From Janibacter indicus (GTDB lineage: Bacteria; Actinomycetota; Actinomycetes; Actinomycetales; Dermatophilaceae): DNA of 64,000 nucleotides. The position numbers were made by a program, and so were the translations under genes. This document shows, in pieces, positions 8,049 through 16,671 of the stretch. The first letter of the stretch is position 1; every line of letters begins with the position of its first letter. The notes beneath the pieces were generated by a model, which saw only the letters and a program-made list of their open reading frames with translations, searched no databases and was not told where the DNA came from. The stretch covers positions 1-64,000 of the forward strand of contig NZ_FWXN01000004.1 of the NCBI RefSeq assembly GCF_900176385.1. Reading direction: 5' to 3'.

Positions 8049-8735
8049 GTGCGTCTCCTCCTCATCCGTCACGGCCAGACCCCTCACAACGTCACCGGTG
8101 CGCTCGACACCGCCTTCCCCGGCGCCGGGCTGACCGAGCTCGGGCAGCGCCAGGCCGCGGCCGTCCCGGAGGCATTGGCCGACGAGGACGTGAGCGCGGT
8201 CTACGCGTCACCGCTGGTCCGCACCCAGCTGACGGGATCGCCTCTGGCGCAGGAGCGTTCGATCGATGTGCACGTGCGCGAGGGGCTGCAGGAGATCGCT
8301 GCCGGCGACTTCGAGATGCGGTCGGACCGGGCGGCCGTCGAGGCCTACCTCGGCGGGCTCGCCGCGTGGCTGCACGGCGATCTCGACCACGCGCTCGCGG
8401 GTGGGACCAACGGCCACGACTTCATGGCGCGCTACGACGCCGCGGTGCGGGACATCGCGCAGGGGCACGGGCGTGGCGATACGGTAGCCCTCTTCAGCCA
8501 CGGCGCCGCGATCCGCGTCTACGCAGCGCTGGCGGCGGGCCTCGACGCCGACGAGGTCGAGGGCCGCTGGATCAACAACACCGGCATGGTCATGCTCGAC
8601 AGCCGGGCCGGCGAGGGGTGGGACCTCGTGCGCTGGCACGGGGACCCGCTCGGCGGTGCGCACCTCGCCAGCGTCCGCGCCCACGACGTCACGGGCGAGG
8701 CGATCGACGAGGAGCTCGACGCCGACGACCGGTGA
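8049..8735 (+). CDS. histidine phosphatase family protein (phosphoglycerate mutase-like)
   Basis: The protein has 228 aa. The signature LLIRHGQTPHN at residues 3-13 carries the phospho-accepting histidine. The second catalytic His lies in LFSHGAAIRVY and the acid residue in the GLQEIAAGDFEM segment, so all members of the branch-1 active site are present. The family includes mutases and phosphatases; without the long mutase insert this is more likely a phosphatase. It begins at GTG 8049, and the coding end at 8735 is followed by a compact palindromic repeat cluster. It is not obviously co-transcribed with glmU, which starts 181 bp further on. Confidence 0.85.
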   Translation: MRLLLIRHGQTPHNVTGALDTAFPGAGLTELGQRQAAAVPEALADEDVSAVYASPLVRTQLTGSPLAQERSIDVHVREGLQEIAAGDFEMRSDRAAVEAYLGGLAAWLHGDLDHALAGGTNGHDFMARYDAAVRDIAQGHGRGDTVALFSHGAAIRVYAALAAGLDADEVEGRWINNTGMVMLDSRAGEGWDLVRWHGDPLGGAHLASVRAHDVTGEAIDEELDADDR

Positions 8736-8740
8736 CCTCT

Positions 8741-8816
8741 CCCCACCCGCCCGCATTGCCCTACGGCAATGCGGCCTCAACCGTGCATTGCCCTACGGCA
8801 ATGCGGGCGGGTGGGG
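8741..8816. repeat. composite palindrome carrying two GCATTGCCCTACGGCAATGC repeats
   Basis: Two identical 20-bp perfect palindromes lie at 8753-8772 and 8785-8804, 12 bp apart. The whole element is itself an inverted repeat: 8741-8760 is the exact reverse complement of 8797-8816. The same palindrome recurs three times at 34.55-34.65 kb. It sits between the end of the phosphatase gene and glmU. It looks like a REP-type dispersed element that can also form a strong hairpin or cruciform. Confidence 0.85.
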
Positions 8817-8916
8817 CGGCGGTGACGGGTGAGGTCGTGGCCGCGGGCGGGTGGCCGCTACAGTGGCGACGCGGCCCAGACGGTCGGCCGCGCCCCCGAC
8901 ACCCCGGAGACACCGC

Positions 8917-10407
8917 GTGAACGACGTCCGTCCAGATGCAGTCATCATCCTCGCTGCCGGCGAGGGGACCCGGATGAAGTCGACCCTCCCCAAGGTCCTC
9001 CACCCCATCGGTGGGGCCCCGCTCCTCGGCCACGCGATGCGGGCCGCCTCGGGCGCGGGTGCGGCGGAGACCGTCGTCGTCATCCGCCACCAGCGAGACC
9101 GCGTCGCCGAGTTCATCGACGACTACGCCGCCCGCAGCGAGATCGCCTGCCGCACCGCCGACCAGGACGAGGTCAAGGGCACCGGCCGCGCCGTCGAGTG
9201 CGGTCTCGACGCCCTCCCGGCCGACCTCACCGGCACCGTCGTCGTGACGATGGGTGACGTGCCGCTCCTCTCCGCGGAGACGATCAGCGAGCTGACCCGG
9301 GCGCACGTCGAGGCGCAGGCGGCCGTCACCGTCATCACCTCGGTCCTCGAGGACGCCAAGGCCTACGGCCGCATCGTCCGCGACGCCGAGGGCAACGTCG
9401 AGCGGATCGTGGAGTTCAAGGACGCGAGCGACGCCGAGCGCGAGATCCGCGAGATCAACTCCGGCATCTACGCCTTCGACGCCCAGGTGCTGCGTCGCGA
9501 GCTGGCCAATGTCACGAGCGACAACGCCCAGGGCGAGAAGTACCTCACCGACGTCCTGCAGCTCGCCCGCGCGGCCGGTGGCCGCGTCACCGCGCACGTG
9601 CTCACCGACCTCTGGCAGACCGAGGGGGTCAACGACCGCGTCCAGCTCGCCGAGCTCGGCCGCGAGCTCAACCGCCGCACCTGCGAGCGGCACATGCGCG
9701 CCGGCGTGACGATCGTCGACCCGGCCACGACGTGGATCGACGTCGACGTGACGATCGGCGCCGACACCCGTGTCCTGCCCGGCACCCAGCTGCTCGGCGC
9801 CACGAGCATCGGCGCCGAGGCGACGATCGGCCCCGAGGTCACCCTCATCGACTGTGAGGTCGGCGACGGCGCCGAGGTCAAGCGGGCCGAGGGCAACCTC
9901 GCCGTCGTCGGTGCCAACGCCACGGTCGGGCCCTTCTCCTACCTGCGTCCCGGGACCGAGCTCGGGGCGAAGGGGAAGATCGGCGGCTTCGTCGAGACGA
10001 AGAACGCCAAGATCGGCGACGGGGCCAAGGTCCCGCACCTCACCTACGCGGGCGACGCGATCATCGGCGAGGGGGCCAACATCGGCGCCGGCACGATCTT
10101 CGCCAACTACGACGGGGTCAAAAAGCACCAGACCGTCATCGGCAAGCACTCCTTCGTCGGCTCCGACACCGTGCTCGTCGCGCCGGTCGAGGTGGCCGAC
10201 GGTGCCTACGTCGCCGCCGGCTCCGCCCTGACCGACGCGGTCGGCCCCGGCCAGCTCGGCATCGCCCGCAGCCGCCAGCGCAACATCGACGGCTGGGTCG
10301 CGGCGCAGCGCGCCGGCACGCCCACCGAGGCGGCCGCCCGGGCCGCGGCCACACCCCCTTCGTCCGACTCCACCGCCACCCCCGACACCAGCGAGGACTC
10401 CCAGTGA
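8917..10407 (+). CDS. glmU: bifunctional UDP-N-acetylglucosamine pyrophosphorylase / glucosamine-1-phosphate N-acetyltransferase
   Basis: The 496-aa enzyme makes UDP-GlcNAc for peptidoglycan and mycothiol in two cytosolic steps. The uridyltransferase domain has the nucleotide-binding LAAGEGTRM (about residues 11-19) and PKVLHPI; the C-terminal half is a left-handed beta-helix of I/V-G-x hexapeptides (TSIGAEATIGPEV, GPFSYLRPGTELG, YVAAGSALT) with the acetyltransferase site. The C-terminus is Ala/Thr/Ser-rich and disordered, as in other actinobacterial GlmU. GTG 8917 places the first strand correctly; an upstream extension would cover the intergenic region. It overlaps prs by GTGA, and glmU-prs is a conserved pair. 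Confidence 0.96.
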   Translation: MNDVRPDAVIILAAGEGTRMKSTLPKVLHPIGGAPLLGHAMRAASGAGAAETVVVIRHQRDRVAEFIDDYAARSEIACRTADQDEVKGTGRAVECGLDALPADLTGTVVVTMGDVPLLSAETISELTRAHVEAQAAVTVITSVLEDAKAYGRIVRDAEGNVERIVEFKDASDAEREIREINSGIYAFDAQVLRRELANVTSDNAQGEKYLTDVLQLARAAGGRVTAHVLTDLWQTEGVNDRVQLAELGRELNRRTCERHMRAGVTIVDPATTWIDVDVTIGADTRVLPGTQLLGATSIGAEATIGPEVTLIDCEVGDGAEVKRAEGNLAVVGANATVGPFSYLRPGTELGAKGKIGGFVETKNAKIGDGAKVPHLTYAGDAIIGEGANIGAGTIFANYDGVKKHQTVIGKHSFVGSDTVLVAPVEVADGAYVAAGSALTDAVGPGQLGIARSRQRNIDGWVAAQRAGTPTEAAARAAATPPSSDSTATPDTSEDSQ

Positions 10408-11375
10408 CCGGCATCAACAAGACGACCGAGAAGAACCTCATGGTCTTCACGGGGCGCACCCACCCCGAGCTGGCCGATGCGGTCGCCGCCGAGCTGGGCA
10501 CCGACCTCGTGCCGTCGAGCGCCTACGAGTTCGCCAACGGCGAGATCTACGTGCGCTACGAGGAGTCGGTGCGCGGGTGCGACGCCTTCGTCCTGCAGAG
10601 CCACTCCACGCCGATCAACGAGGCGATCATGGAGCAGCTGCTCATGGTCGACGCGCTCAAGCGGGCCAGCGCCAAGCGGATCACCGTCGTCCAGCCCTTC
10701 TACGGCTACGCCCGCCAGGACAAGAAGCACAAGGGGCGCGAGCCGATCTCCGCCCGCCTCATGGCCGATCTCTTCAAGACCGCGGGCGCCGACCGGCTCA
10801 TCGCCGTCGACCTGCACACCGACCAGATCCAGGGCTTCTTCGACGGCCCGGTCGACCACCTCATGGCCCGGCCGATCCTCGCCGACTACGTCAAGGACAA
10901 GTACGGCGACCGCCAGCTCGCCGTCGTCTCCCCGGACGCCGGTCGGATCAAGGTCGCCGAGCAGTGGTCGCGCCAGCTCGGCGACGTGCCGCTGGCCTTC
11001 ATCCACAAGACGCGCAACATCGAGCGGCCCAACGAGTCGGTCGCCAACCGCGTCGTCGGTGAGGTCGAGGGCCGCTGGTGCGTGCTCGTCGACGACATGA
11101 TCGACACGGCCGGCACCATCACCAAGGCCGCCGACGCCCTCATGGAAGACGGCGCCGCCGGTGTCATCATCGCCGCGACGCACGCGATCTTCTCCGGCCC
11201 GGCCGTCGAGCGGATGCAGGCCTGCGCCGCCGAGGAGATCATCGTCACCGACACCCTGCCCCTCACCGACGAGCAGAAGTTCGACGGCCTCACGGTCCTG
11301 TCGATCGCCCCGCTCGTCTCCCGCGCCATCCGCGAGGTCTTCGAGGACGGGTCGGTCACCAGCCTCTTCACCTGA
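10404..11375 (+). CDS. prs: ribose-phosphate pyrophosphokinase
   Basis: The 323-aa enzyme makes PRPP from ribose-5-phosphate and ATP, feeding purine, pyrimidine, His, Trp and NAD synthesis. It has the flexible-loop and ATP region YGYARQDKKHKGREPISA, the metal-binding VDLHTDQIQGFFDGPVDHL, and the PRPP-binding signature VLVDDMIDTAGTI. Length is standard. Its GTG start overlaps the glmU stop by four bases, so translation is coupled. A perfect hairpin 15 bp beyond the stop ends the unit. Confidence 0.97.
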   Translation: MTGINKTTEKNLMVFTGRTHPELADAVAAELGTDLVPSSAYEFANGEIYVRYEESVRGCDAFVLQSHSTPINEAIMEQLLMVDALKRASAKRITVVQPFYGYARQDKKHKGREPISARLMADLFKTAGADRLIAVDLHTDQIQGFFDGPVDHLMARPILADYVKDKYGDRQLAVVSPDAGRIKVAEQWSRQLGDVPLAFIHKTRNIERPNESVANRVVGEVEGRWCVLVDDMIDTAGTITKAADALMEDGAAGVIIAATHAIFSGPAVERMQACAAEEIIVTDTLPLTDEQKFDGLTVLSIAPLVSRAIREVFEDGSVTSLFT

Positions 11376-11390
11376 GGCCCCACGACGACT

Positions 11391-11421
11391 CGGCCCAGCG
11401 CGGGAGTCCCGCGCTGGGCCG
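11391..11421. terminator. bidirectional terminator between prs and the CGNR gene
   Basis: A 14-bp perfect GC-rich stem (11391-11404 with 11408-11421) closes a 3-base loop. It lies between the convergent prs and CGNR zinc-finger genes and has no T-tract. Confidence 0.8.
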
Positions 11422-11430
11422 ATGTCGTGC

Positions 11431-11985
11431 TCAGGAGCGGCGTGAGCGATAGGCGGCGGCGGCGAGCCGGTTGCCGCAGCCGCCGTCGCAGTAGCGCTTG
11501 GACCGGTTGCGCGAGAGGTCGACGAGCACGTCGTCGCAGTCGTCGGCGGCACAGACCCGCAGCCGGGAGAGTTCCCCGGCCCGGATGACGTCGACGAAGG
11601 CCATGGCGGCCTCGACCTGCATCCGGCGGGCGAAGGGGGCGTCGGCGTCGGTCGCGTGGATGTGCCAGCCGTAGTCGTCGTGGTCGACGAGCTGGGGGAG
11701 GGCCTCGCCGGTGCGCAGCAGGTCGTTGACGAGCGCGACCGCGGCCTCGTCGTCGCCCGCGGCCTCCCACACCGCCCGCAGTCGGGGGCGCAGGGAGCGC
11801 GCCTGGTCGAGCTCGGCGGCGTCGCCGTCGAAGCGGCCGGTCCATGCCCACCCGATGTAGAAGTCCCGGAGCTGCTCGACCGTCTCGAGGGTGTCGCCCG
11901 CGTCGTCGGGGAAGGCGCCGACGGCAGTGTTGACCAGCGCCGCAGCGGTCTGCAGCGCCACATCGGTGTCATGGGCAAAGGTCAC
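11431..11985 (-). CDS. CGNR zinc-finger protein (stress-response/regulator type)
   Basis: The protein has 184 aa. The C-terminus carries a CGNR zinc finger: LRVCAADDCDDVLVDLSRNRSKRYC followed by GCGNR (about residues 141-175), with the four cysteines intact. The N-terminal ~130 residues match the ABATE-type helical domain that precedes this finger and begins with an LVNTA segment. Such proteins are thought to be DNA-binding regulators sensing a small ligand, but few are characterised. Start ATG 11985. It is divergent from an EamA-type transporter 73 bp away, so regulation of that transporter is a reasonable guess. Confidence 0.85.
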   Translation of the reverse strand: MTFAHDTDVALQTAAALVNTAVGAFPDDAGDTLETVEQLRDFYIGWAWTGRFDGDAAELDQARSLRPRLRAVWEAAGDDEAAVALVNDLLRTGEALPQLVDHDDYGWHIHATDADAPFARRMQVEAAMAFVDVIRAGELSRLRVCAADDCDDVLVDLSRNRSKRYCDGGCGNRLAAAAYRSRRS

Positions 11986-12058
11986 GTTGACTCCTGACGG
12001 TCGGGAGGCCTAGCGTCATCACCAACAGGTTACGTGACTCATGACGTCAGGAGGAGCT

Positions 12059-13090
12059 GTGCCGGCCCCCACCCAGACCGCAGCGCGGTCCCCCTTCGCC
12101 CTCGGGCTGCTCGTCGCCCTCTTCTCGGCGGCGACCTTCGGCTCCTCGGGCACCTTCGGTGCCGCGCTGCTGGAGACCGGCTGGACCCCCGGTGCGCTGG
12201 TCACCGCGCGGATCACCGGGGCCGCGCTCGTCATGGCCGTGCCCGCGGCCATCGCCATGCGTGGGCACTGGCACCTGGTGCGGCGCAACATTCCTCGCCT
12301 GCTGGCGTACGGGGTCTTCGCGGTCGCGGGGTGCCAGTTCGCGTACTTCATGGCCGTCGACCACCTGTCGGTCGGCGTCGCGCTGCTCCTCGAGTACCTC
12401 GCTCCCGTCCTCATCGTCGGCTGGGTCTGGGCGCGCCACGGTCGCCGGCCCAGCCGACTGACGGCCGCCGGGGTCGGCGCCGCCGTCCTCGGCCTCGTCC
12501 TCGTCCTCGACGTCGCCTCGGGCGCCCGGCTCGACGTCGCCGGCGTCCTGTGGGGCCTGCTCGCCGCGGTCGGGCTCGTCGTCTTCTTCCTCGTCGCGGC
12601 CGACGAGGAAGAGGCCCTGCCGCCGATCAGCTTCGCCGGCGGAGGGCTGGCCGTCGGGGCCCTCGGGCTGCTCGCGGTCGCCGCGCTCGGCTGGCTGCCC
12701 ATGGCCGCGTCGACCGACCGGGTCGACCTCGCCGGCTGGTCGGCGCCGTGGTGGGTCGCGGTCGCCGAGCTGGCGATCGTCGCCGGCGCCGTGGCCTACG
12801 CCTCCGGCATCGCGGCCGCCCGCCTGCTCGGCGGGACCATCGCCTCCTTCGTCGGGCTGAGCGAGGTCCTCTTCGCGATCGTCTTCGCGTGGCTCGTCGT
12901 CGGCCAGGCGATGTCCCCGGTCCAGCTGCTCGGCGGCCTCGCCGTGCTCGCCGGTGTCGTCATGGTCAAGCTCGGCGAAGGGGAGGTGGCCGGGGCTGCG
13001 CTGCCCGTCGCCGACGTCGACGCGGCCATCGTGGCCGGTGGCGACGAGCCCGGCGAGACCGAGTTGGCCGAGCCCGAGCGGGTCCACTAG
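12059..13090 (+). CDS. EamA/DMT-family metabolite transporter
   Basis: The 343-aa protein has ten predicted hydrophobic helices in two EamA repeats: the first starts at FALGLLVALFSAATFGSSG, the second with DVAGVLWGLLAAVGLVVFFL. The FVGLSEVLFAIVFAWLVVGQ segment near the end is typical of RhaT/EamA exporters of amino acids or other metabolites. A perfect AGGAGG site (12049-12054) lies 5 bp before GTG 12059, so I prefer that start to ATG 12041, six codons upstream. The C-terminal 35 residues are an acidic cytosolic tail. Substrate unknown. The divergent CGNR gene may regulate it. Confidence 0.87.
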   Translation: MPAPTQTAARSPFALGLLVALFSAATFGSSGTFGAALLETGWTPGALVTARITGAALVMAVPAAIAMRGHWHLVRRNIPRLLAYGVFAVAGCQFAYFMAVDHLSVGVALLLEYLAPVLIVGWVWARHGRRPSRLTAAGVGAAVLGLVLVLDVASGARLDVAGVLWGLLAAVGLVVFFLVAADEEEALPPISFAGGGLAVGALGLLAVAALGWLPMAASTDRVDLAGWSAPWWVAVAELAIVAGAVAYASGIAAARLLGGTIASFVGLSEVLFAIVFAWLVVGQAMSPVQLLGGLAVLAGVVMVKLGEGEVAGAALPVADVDAAIVAGGDEPGETELAEPERVH

Positions 13091-13273
13091 TATCTCGGGG
13101 TTGCCTCGGCGAGGGACGCTGCACGGTCGCAGCGATCCGTGATCGACGCGGTGCCGTCCTGTGGGCTTGCCCGCGCGTCGACATCCACGTCCGCGCCGCG
13201 TCCCACGTCGAGGCCACCGCCCACGAGACACGCCCGCTCCCTGCGCGGGCACCCCCGACCCAAGGAGCACGAC

Positions 13274-13954
13274 ATGTCCAGCGACGAGATCCGCCTGGTG
13301 TCCGACAAGCGGACCGAGTTCGGCAAGGGTGCGGCCCGCAAGCTGCGCCGCGCCGACAAGGTCCCCGCCGTCCTCTACGGCCACGGCGAGGCCCCGGTTC
13401 ACCTGGCCCTGCCCTTCCACGACACCTTCCAGGCGCTGAAGAACCCCAACGCGCTCCTCACCATCGCCGTCGACGGCGAGGGCGACCAACTGGCCCTGGC
13501 CAAGGACGTCCAGCGCGACCCGATCAAGCCGATCATCGAGCACGTCGACCTCGTCATCGTCAAGCGCGGCGAGAAGGTCACCGTCGATGTCCCCGTCCAC
13601 GTCGAGGGCGACGCCGCCCCCGAGACCGTCGTCACGGTCGACAACGCGACCCTCGAGATCGAGGCCGACGTCACCAACCTGCCCGAGGCGCTCGTCGTCT
13701 CCGTCGAGGGCCTCGAGGTCGGCACCCAGATCCTCGCCGGCCAGGTCGAGATGCCGGCCGGTTCGACGCTCGCCTCCGACGCCGAGCTGCTCGTCATCAA
13801 CATCACCCAGCAGATCTCCGCCGAGGAGCTCGAGGCCGAGCTCGCCGAGGCCGAGGCCGAGGCCGGCATCGAGCACGACGAGTCCGACGCCGAGGCTGCC
13901 GAGGGCGACGCCGAGGCCACCGAGGGTGGCGAGGAGTCCTCCGAGCAGGAGTGA
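13274..13954 (+). CDS. rplY: 50S ribosomal protein L25 (long CTC form)
   Basis: The 226-aa protein belongs to the TL5/CTC type of L25, which binds 5S rRNA. The N-terminal domain (RTEFGKGAARKLRRADKVPAVLYGHG, about residues 14-39) is the 5S-binding part, and the C-terminal beta domain (LPEALVVSVEGLEVGTQILAGQ) is typical of the long form. The last ~45 residues are an extremely acidic Glu/Asp/Ala tail. ATG 13274 follows an AAGGAG site. A leader of about 180 bp separates it from the transporter gene. The order rplY-pth is conserved in actinobacteria. Confidence 0.95.
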   Translation: MSSDEIRLVSDKRTEFGKGAARKLRRADKVPAVLYGHGEAPVHLALPFHDTFQALKNPNALLTIAVDGEGDQLALAKDVQRDPIKPIIEHVDLVIVKRGEKVTVDVPVHVEGDAAPETVVTVDNATLEIEADVTNLPEALVVSVEGLEVGTQILAGQVEMPAGSTLASDAELLVINITQQISAEELEAELAEAEAEAGIEHDESDAEAAEGDAEATEGGEESSEQE

Positions 13955-14016
13955 CCCACCGGCATCACAGCGCCGTCTCGCAGGCGGTGCCCTGAGGAGG
14001 CGCGCCAGCGCCGTCT

Positions 14017-14059
14017 CGAAGGGGGCGGGATCTCCACCACGGAGGTCCCGCCCCCTTCG
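14017..14059. terminator. terminator built from paired CGAAGGGGG motifs
   Basis: A 19-bp stem (14017-14035 with 14041-14059, one G-T pair) closes a 5-base loop. The outermost bases of both arms are the CGAAGGGGG motif and its complement. It lies between rplY and a convergent hypothetical gene. Confidence 0.85.
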
Positions 14060-14118
14060 TCGTGTCCGGGCCAGAGGCGGCCGCCCCGGTCCCGCACGAC
14101 GAGCCGTCGCGGTGCCTC

Positions 14119-14544
14119 TCAGCAGTCCCCGCCGTAGCTGTTGCCCAGAGCGTTGAGGAGCTCGGAGAACCAGTCCTCCTCCTGGAAGGCCGGTCCGGGG
14201 CCGATTCCGGTGTCCCACTCGGGGACCTCGAGCGTCATCGGGTCGATGTCCCGGTCCACCTTGCGTCCGATCACCAGGGCCCGGTCGAGCAGTGTGCCGA
14301 TCGCAGCGGCGGAATCGGGATCTGACTCGAGCAGGGTGTTGGCCTGGTCGGCGAGCTGCGCGGCCTCGCGGAGCTGGGCCACCGAGGCGGCAGTGACCGG
14401 GGCGGTGCTGCGGTCGAGGCGCGCCCCCACCCCCTGCAGGAACGACCTGACGGTGCGGACACGTCGCATGAGCCGTGAGTGGCCAGGGGCGCCGGGGCCA
14501 ATGTCGGAGGAACCGTCCTGGAAGCGGGTCGGCAGGTTGGTCAC
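14119..14544 (-). CDS. hypothetical protein
   Basis: A 141-aa soluble, mostly helical protein with no signal peptide or TM segment. A central helix-rich region ([27 protein letters not shown]) is followed by [17 protein letters not shown] and an acidic, aromatic tail ending in SYGGDC. I recognise no family. GTG 14544 has an AAGGGGA ribosome site just upstream; an ATG at 14586 is in frame but less well supported. It is convergent with rplY and divergent from pth. Confidence 0.6.
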   Translation of the reverse strand: MTNLPTRFQDGSSDIGPGAPGHSRLMRRVRTVRSFLQGVGARLDRSTAPVTAASVAQLREAAQLADQANTLLESDPDSAAAIGTLLDRALVIGRKVDRDIDPMTLEVPEWDTGIGPGPAFQEEDWFSELLNALGNSYGGDC

Positions 14545-14684
14545 GTGTATCCCCTTCCGGCGGTGCCCTTCACCGCCTACGATCACCCTGCCACCGGGCG
14601 CCGATCTCGGCAGGCCGTGCTGGGCGGGGCTGTGGACGACGAGGTGACGGGCGCCCCCTTCGGCATTGCATAGGGTGGGGCCTC

Positions 14685-15275
14685 GTGAGTGATGACACCT
14701 GGCTCGTGGTCGGTCTCGGCAACCCCGGCCCGCAGTACGCCGGCAACCGGCACAACGTCGGCGCGATGGTCATCGAGCACCTCGCCGAGCGGGCAGGGGC
14801 GCGGCTGCGCAAGCACAAGGCGGGCGCCGCGGCGGAGTCGGTCCGACTCGGCCCCCCGCCCGGAGACCGCGCGATCATCGCCGTCCCGAGCTCCTACATG
14901 AACCTCTCCGGCGGCCCGACCAAGGCGCTCGCCGGGTTCTTCTCCGTCCCGCCGGCGCGCACGATCGTCGTGCACGACGAGCTCGACATCCCCTTCGGCG
15001 AGGTGCGGCTCAAGCTCGGCGGGGGCGAAGGGGGGCACAACGGTCTCCGGTCGATCTCCAGCTCCTTCGGCACCAAGGACTACCTGCGGGTGCGCGTCGG
15101 CATCGGCCGGCCCCCGGGACGCATGGACGCCGCGGACTACGTGCTCAAGGACTTCTCGTCGACCGAGCGCAAGGAGCTGCCCTTCCTCGTCGACGACGCC
15201 GCCGACGCGGTCGAGCTGGTCATCGCCAAGGGCCTGACCGACGCCCAGCAGGTCGTGCACGCGCCGCGCCCCTGA
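14685..15275 (+). CDS. pth: peptidyl-tRNA hydrolase
   Basis: The 196-aa enzyme releases peptides from peptidyl-tRNA that drops off ribosomes. The signature [19 protein letters not shown] at about residues 7-25 contains the catalytic His, and the conserved Asn/Asp contacts appear in SSYMNLSG and [10 protein letters not shown], followed by [12 protein letters not shown]. Length is standard. GTG 14685 is the natural start at the family N-terminus. It lies downstream of rplY with only the minus-strand hypothetical gene between them. Confidence 0.96.
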   Translation: MSDDTWLVVGLGNPGPQYAGNRHNVGAMVIEHLAERAGARLRKHKAGAAAESVRLGPPPGDRAIIAVPSSYMNLSGGPTKALAGFFSVPPARTIVVHDELDIPFGEVRLKLGGGEGGHNGLRSISSSFGTKDYLRVRVGIGRPPGRMDAADYVLKDFSSTERKELPFLVDDAADAVELVIAKGLTDAQQVVHAPRP

Positions 15276-15320
15276 GCGTGACGGGACGGGGGAGCGGCCA
15301 CGGGAGGACACCACCCCAGG

Positions 15321-15485
15321 TCAGGAGCCCGCGGTGCCGCCGCCGTCGTTGCGGGTGCTGATGGCGTGGGCGGCGCCCATGCCGTGGCCGTCGATGTCGG
15401 TGCGGTCCATCGACCCACCGCGACGGGAGATGACGGCGGCGCACACGCCGGCGACGACACCGATGCCTCCGATGATCCACCACAT
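15321..15485 (-). CDS. 54-aa single-TM protein, paralogue of the PspA-linked mini-protein
   Basis: A very small ORF that begins MWWIIGGIGVVAGVCAAVISRR, a single N-terminal TM helix ending in a double arginine. A short Gly/Asp-rich tail follows. It is clearly related to the 61-aa product at 15656-15841 (MWWLLGGL...IARRGGSM), the strongest evidence that it is real. An AAGGGAGA ribosome site lies about 9 bases before ATG 15485. A terminator hairpin separates it from the PspA operon, so it is probably transcribed on its own. Function unknown. Confidence 0.7.
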   Translation of the reverse strand: MWWIIGGIGVVAGVCAAVISRRGGSMDRTDIDGHGMGAAHAISTRNDGGGTAGS

Positions 15486-15575
15486 GGTCTCGTCTCCCTT
15501 CGCCGCGCGGAGGGTCCGCGCCGTGACCTGAAGCCTAGAGGCACCGCGGGCCGCGTGGGTGGCCGAACGCGATGA

Positions 15576-15616
15576 TCCCCGCCCCGCGCGAGTGTGGGGC
15601 TCGTGCGGGGCGGGGA
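15576..15616 (-). terminator. terminator of the TPM-pspA-61aa operon
   Basis: A 17-bp stem (15576-15592 with 15600-15616, one G-T pair) closes a 7-base loop, 40-80 bp beyond the stop of the 61-aa gene on the minus strand. Confidence 0.75.
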
Positions 15617-15655
15617 CCTCGAGGTGTGTCCGTCAGACAGGTGGAGCGTCGCGGA

Positions 15656-15841
15656 TCAGCCGACCCCGAAACCGCCACCGATGCTGCCGCCCCCGGTGCC
15701 CGCACCGTCGAAGCGCTCGCGGTTGGCCTTGACCGGGTCCTCGCCGTCGGTCTGGGGCGGCGTCATGCTCCCACCCCGTCGGGCGATCACGGCGACGAGG
15801 CCGGCGACGACGGCGGCGAGCCCGCCGAGCAGCCACCACAT
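15656..15841 (-). CDS. 61-aa single-TM protein coupled to PspA
   Basis: The protein begins MWWLLGGLAAVVAGLVAVIARR, a single TM helix with a positive cytosolic edge, then a polar tail ending in a glycine stretch. It starts 2 bp after the pspA stop codon (TGA at 15844-15846), so the two are translationally coupled. Its position suggests a membrane partner or anchor for PspA, comparable in size to PspB/PspC-like partners in other bacteria, though there is no sequence match to those. A paralogue follows at 15321-15485. Confidence 0.8.
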   Translation of the reverse strand: MWWLLGGLAAVVAGLVAVIARRGGSMTPPQTDGEDPVKANRERFDGAGTGGGSIGGGFGVG

Positions 15842-15843
15842 GG

Positions 15844-16560
15844 TCAGGCCTGGCCGCGCAGCGCGGCGAGCCGCGCCTCGATCTCGGCGTCCTGGCTGTG
15901 GTCCTCGAGCTCGGCGAACTGGTCCTCGAGAGTGGCCGACTGCGCCTCGGCGCGGCCCTGGACGAGCGCCTCCTGCTGGCGGATGCGGTCCTCGAAGCGC
16001 CCCAGCTCGCTCGTGGGGTCCATGACGTCGATCGAGCCGACGGCCTGCTGCACCCGCGCCTGCGCCTCGGCCGAGCGGGCCCGGGCCACGAGCGCGGAGC
16101 GGCGCGCCTTGAGGTCCTCGAGCTTGGTCTTCATGCTCACCAGACCGGACTTGAGCTGCTCGACCTGCGCATTCTGCGCCTGGATCGTCGGCTCGGCCTC
16201 CTTGGCCTCGCCCTCGTGCTGGATCTGCCGCTGCAGGGCGACGCGGGCGAGGTTGGTGAACTTGTCGGCACCCGCGGTGTCGCCGGCGGCGGTCAGCTCG
16301 TCGGCCTTCTTGGCCGCGGCGGCGGCCTTGTTGCCCCACTCGGTCGCGGCCTCGCGGTCGGCCTTGAGGTCGCCCTCGGCCATGCGCACGTGGGCGATCG
16401 TCTGGGCGACGGCCTCCTCGGCCTCGGCGATGGAGTTGGTGTAGTCCCGGACGAGCTGGTCGAGCATCTTTTCCGGGTCCTCGGCGCGGTCGAGCAGCGC
16501 GTTGATGTTGGCCTTGGCGAGCTGGCTGACGCGGCCGAGGATGGTCTGCTTCTGGGTCAT
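15844..16560 (-). CDS. pspA: phage shock protein A / IM30 family protein
   Basis: The 238-aa, almost wholly helical, coiled-coil protein has the PspA N-terminus ILGRVSQLAKANINALLDRAEDPEKMLDQ, which includes the amphipathic membrane-binding helix and the conserved AEDP element, followed by long Ala/Glu/Lys coiled coils to about residue 190. PspA/Vipp proteins form ESCRT-III-like assemblies that protect damaged membranes. ATG 16560 has an AGGAGG site 9 bases upstream. It is the middle gene of a TPM - pspA - small TM protein operon. No pspF-type activator or Rv2743c/2742c-type gene is present, so this is a distinct Psp arrangement. Confidence 0.93.
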   Translation of the reverse strand: MTQKQTILGRVSQLAKANINALLDRAEDPEKMLDQLVRDYTNSIAEAEEAVAQTIAHVRMAEGDLKADREAATEWGNKAAAAAKKADELTAAGDTAGADKFTNLARVALQRQIQHEGEAKEAEPTIQAQNAQVEQLKSGLVSMKTKLEDLKARRSALVARARSAEAQARVQQAVGSIDVMDPTSELGRFEDRIRQQEALVQGRAEAQSATLEDQFAELEDHSQDAEIEARLAALRGQA

Positions 16561-16671
16561 CGTGCTGTCCTCCTGGCGGTGGGACCGCCGGTCGTGGTGC
16601 TCGGGATCTGCTGTGGTCGTCGCGGGGTCACGCGTGGACCCGGTGGGCGAAGGGGGTGGACGTGCCGCCGG

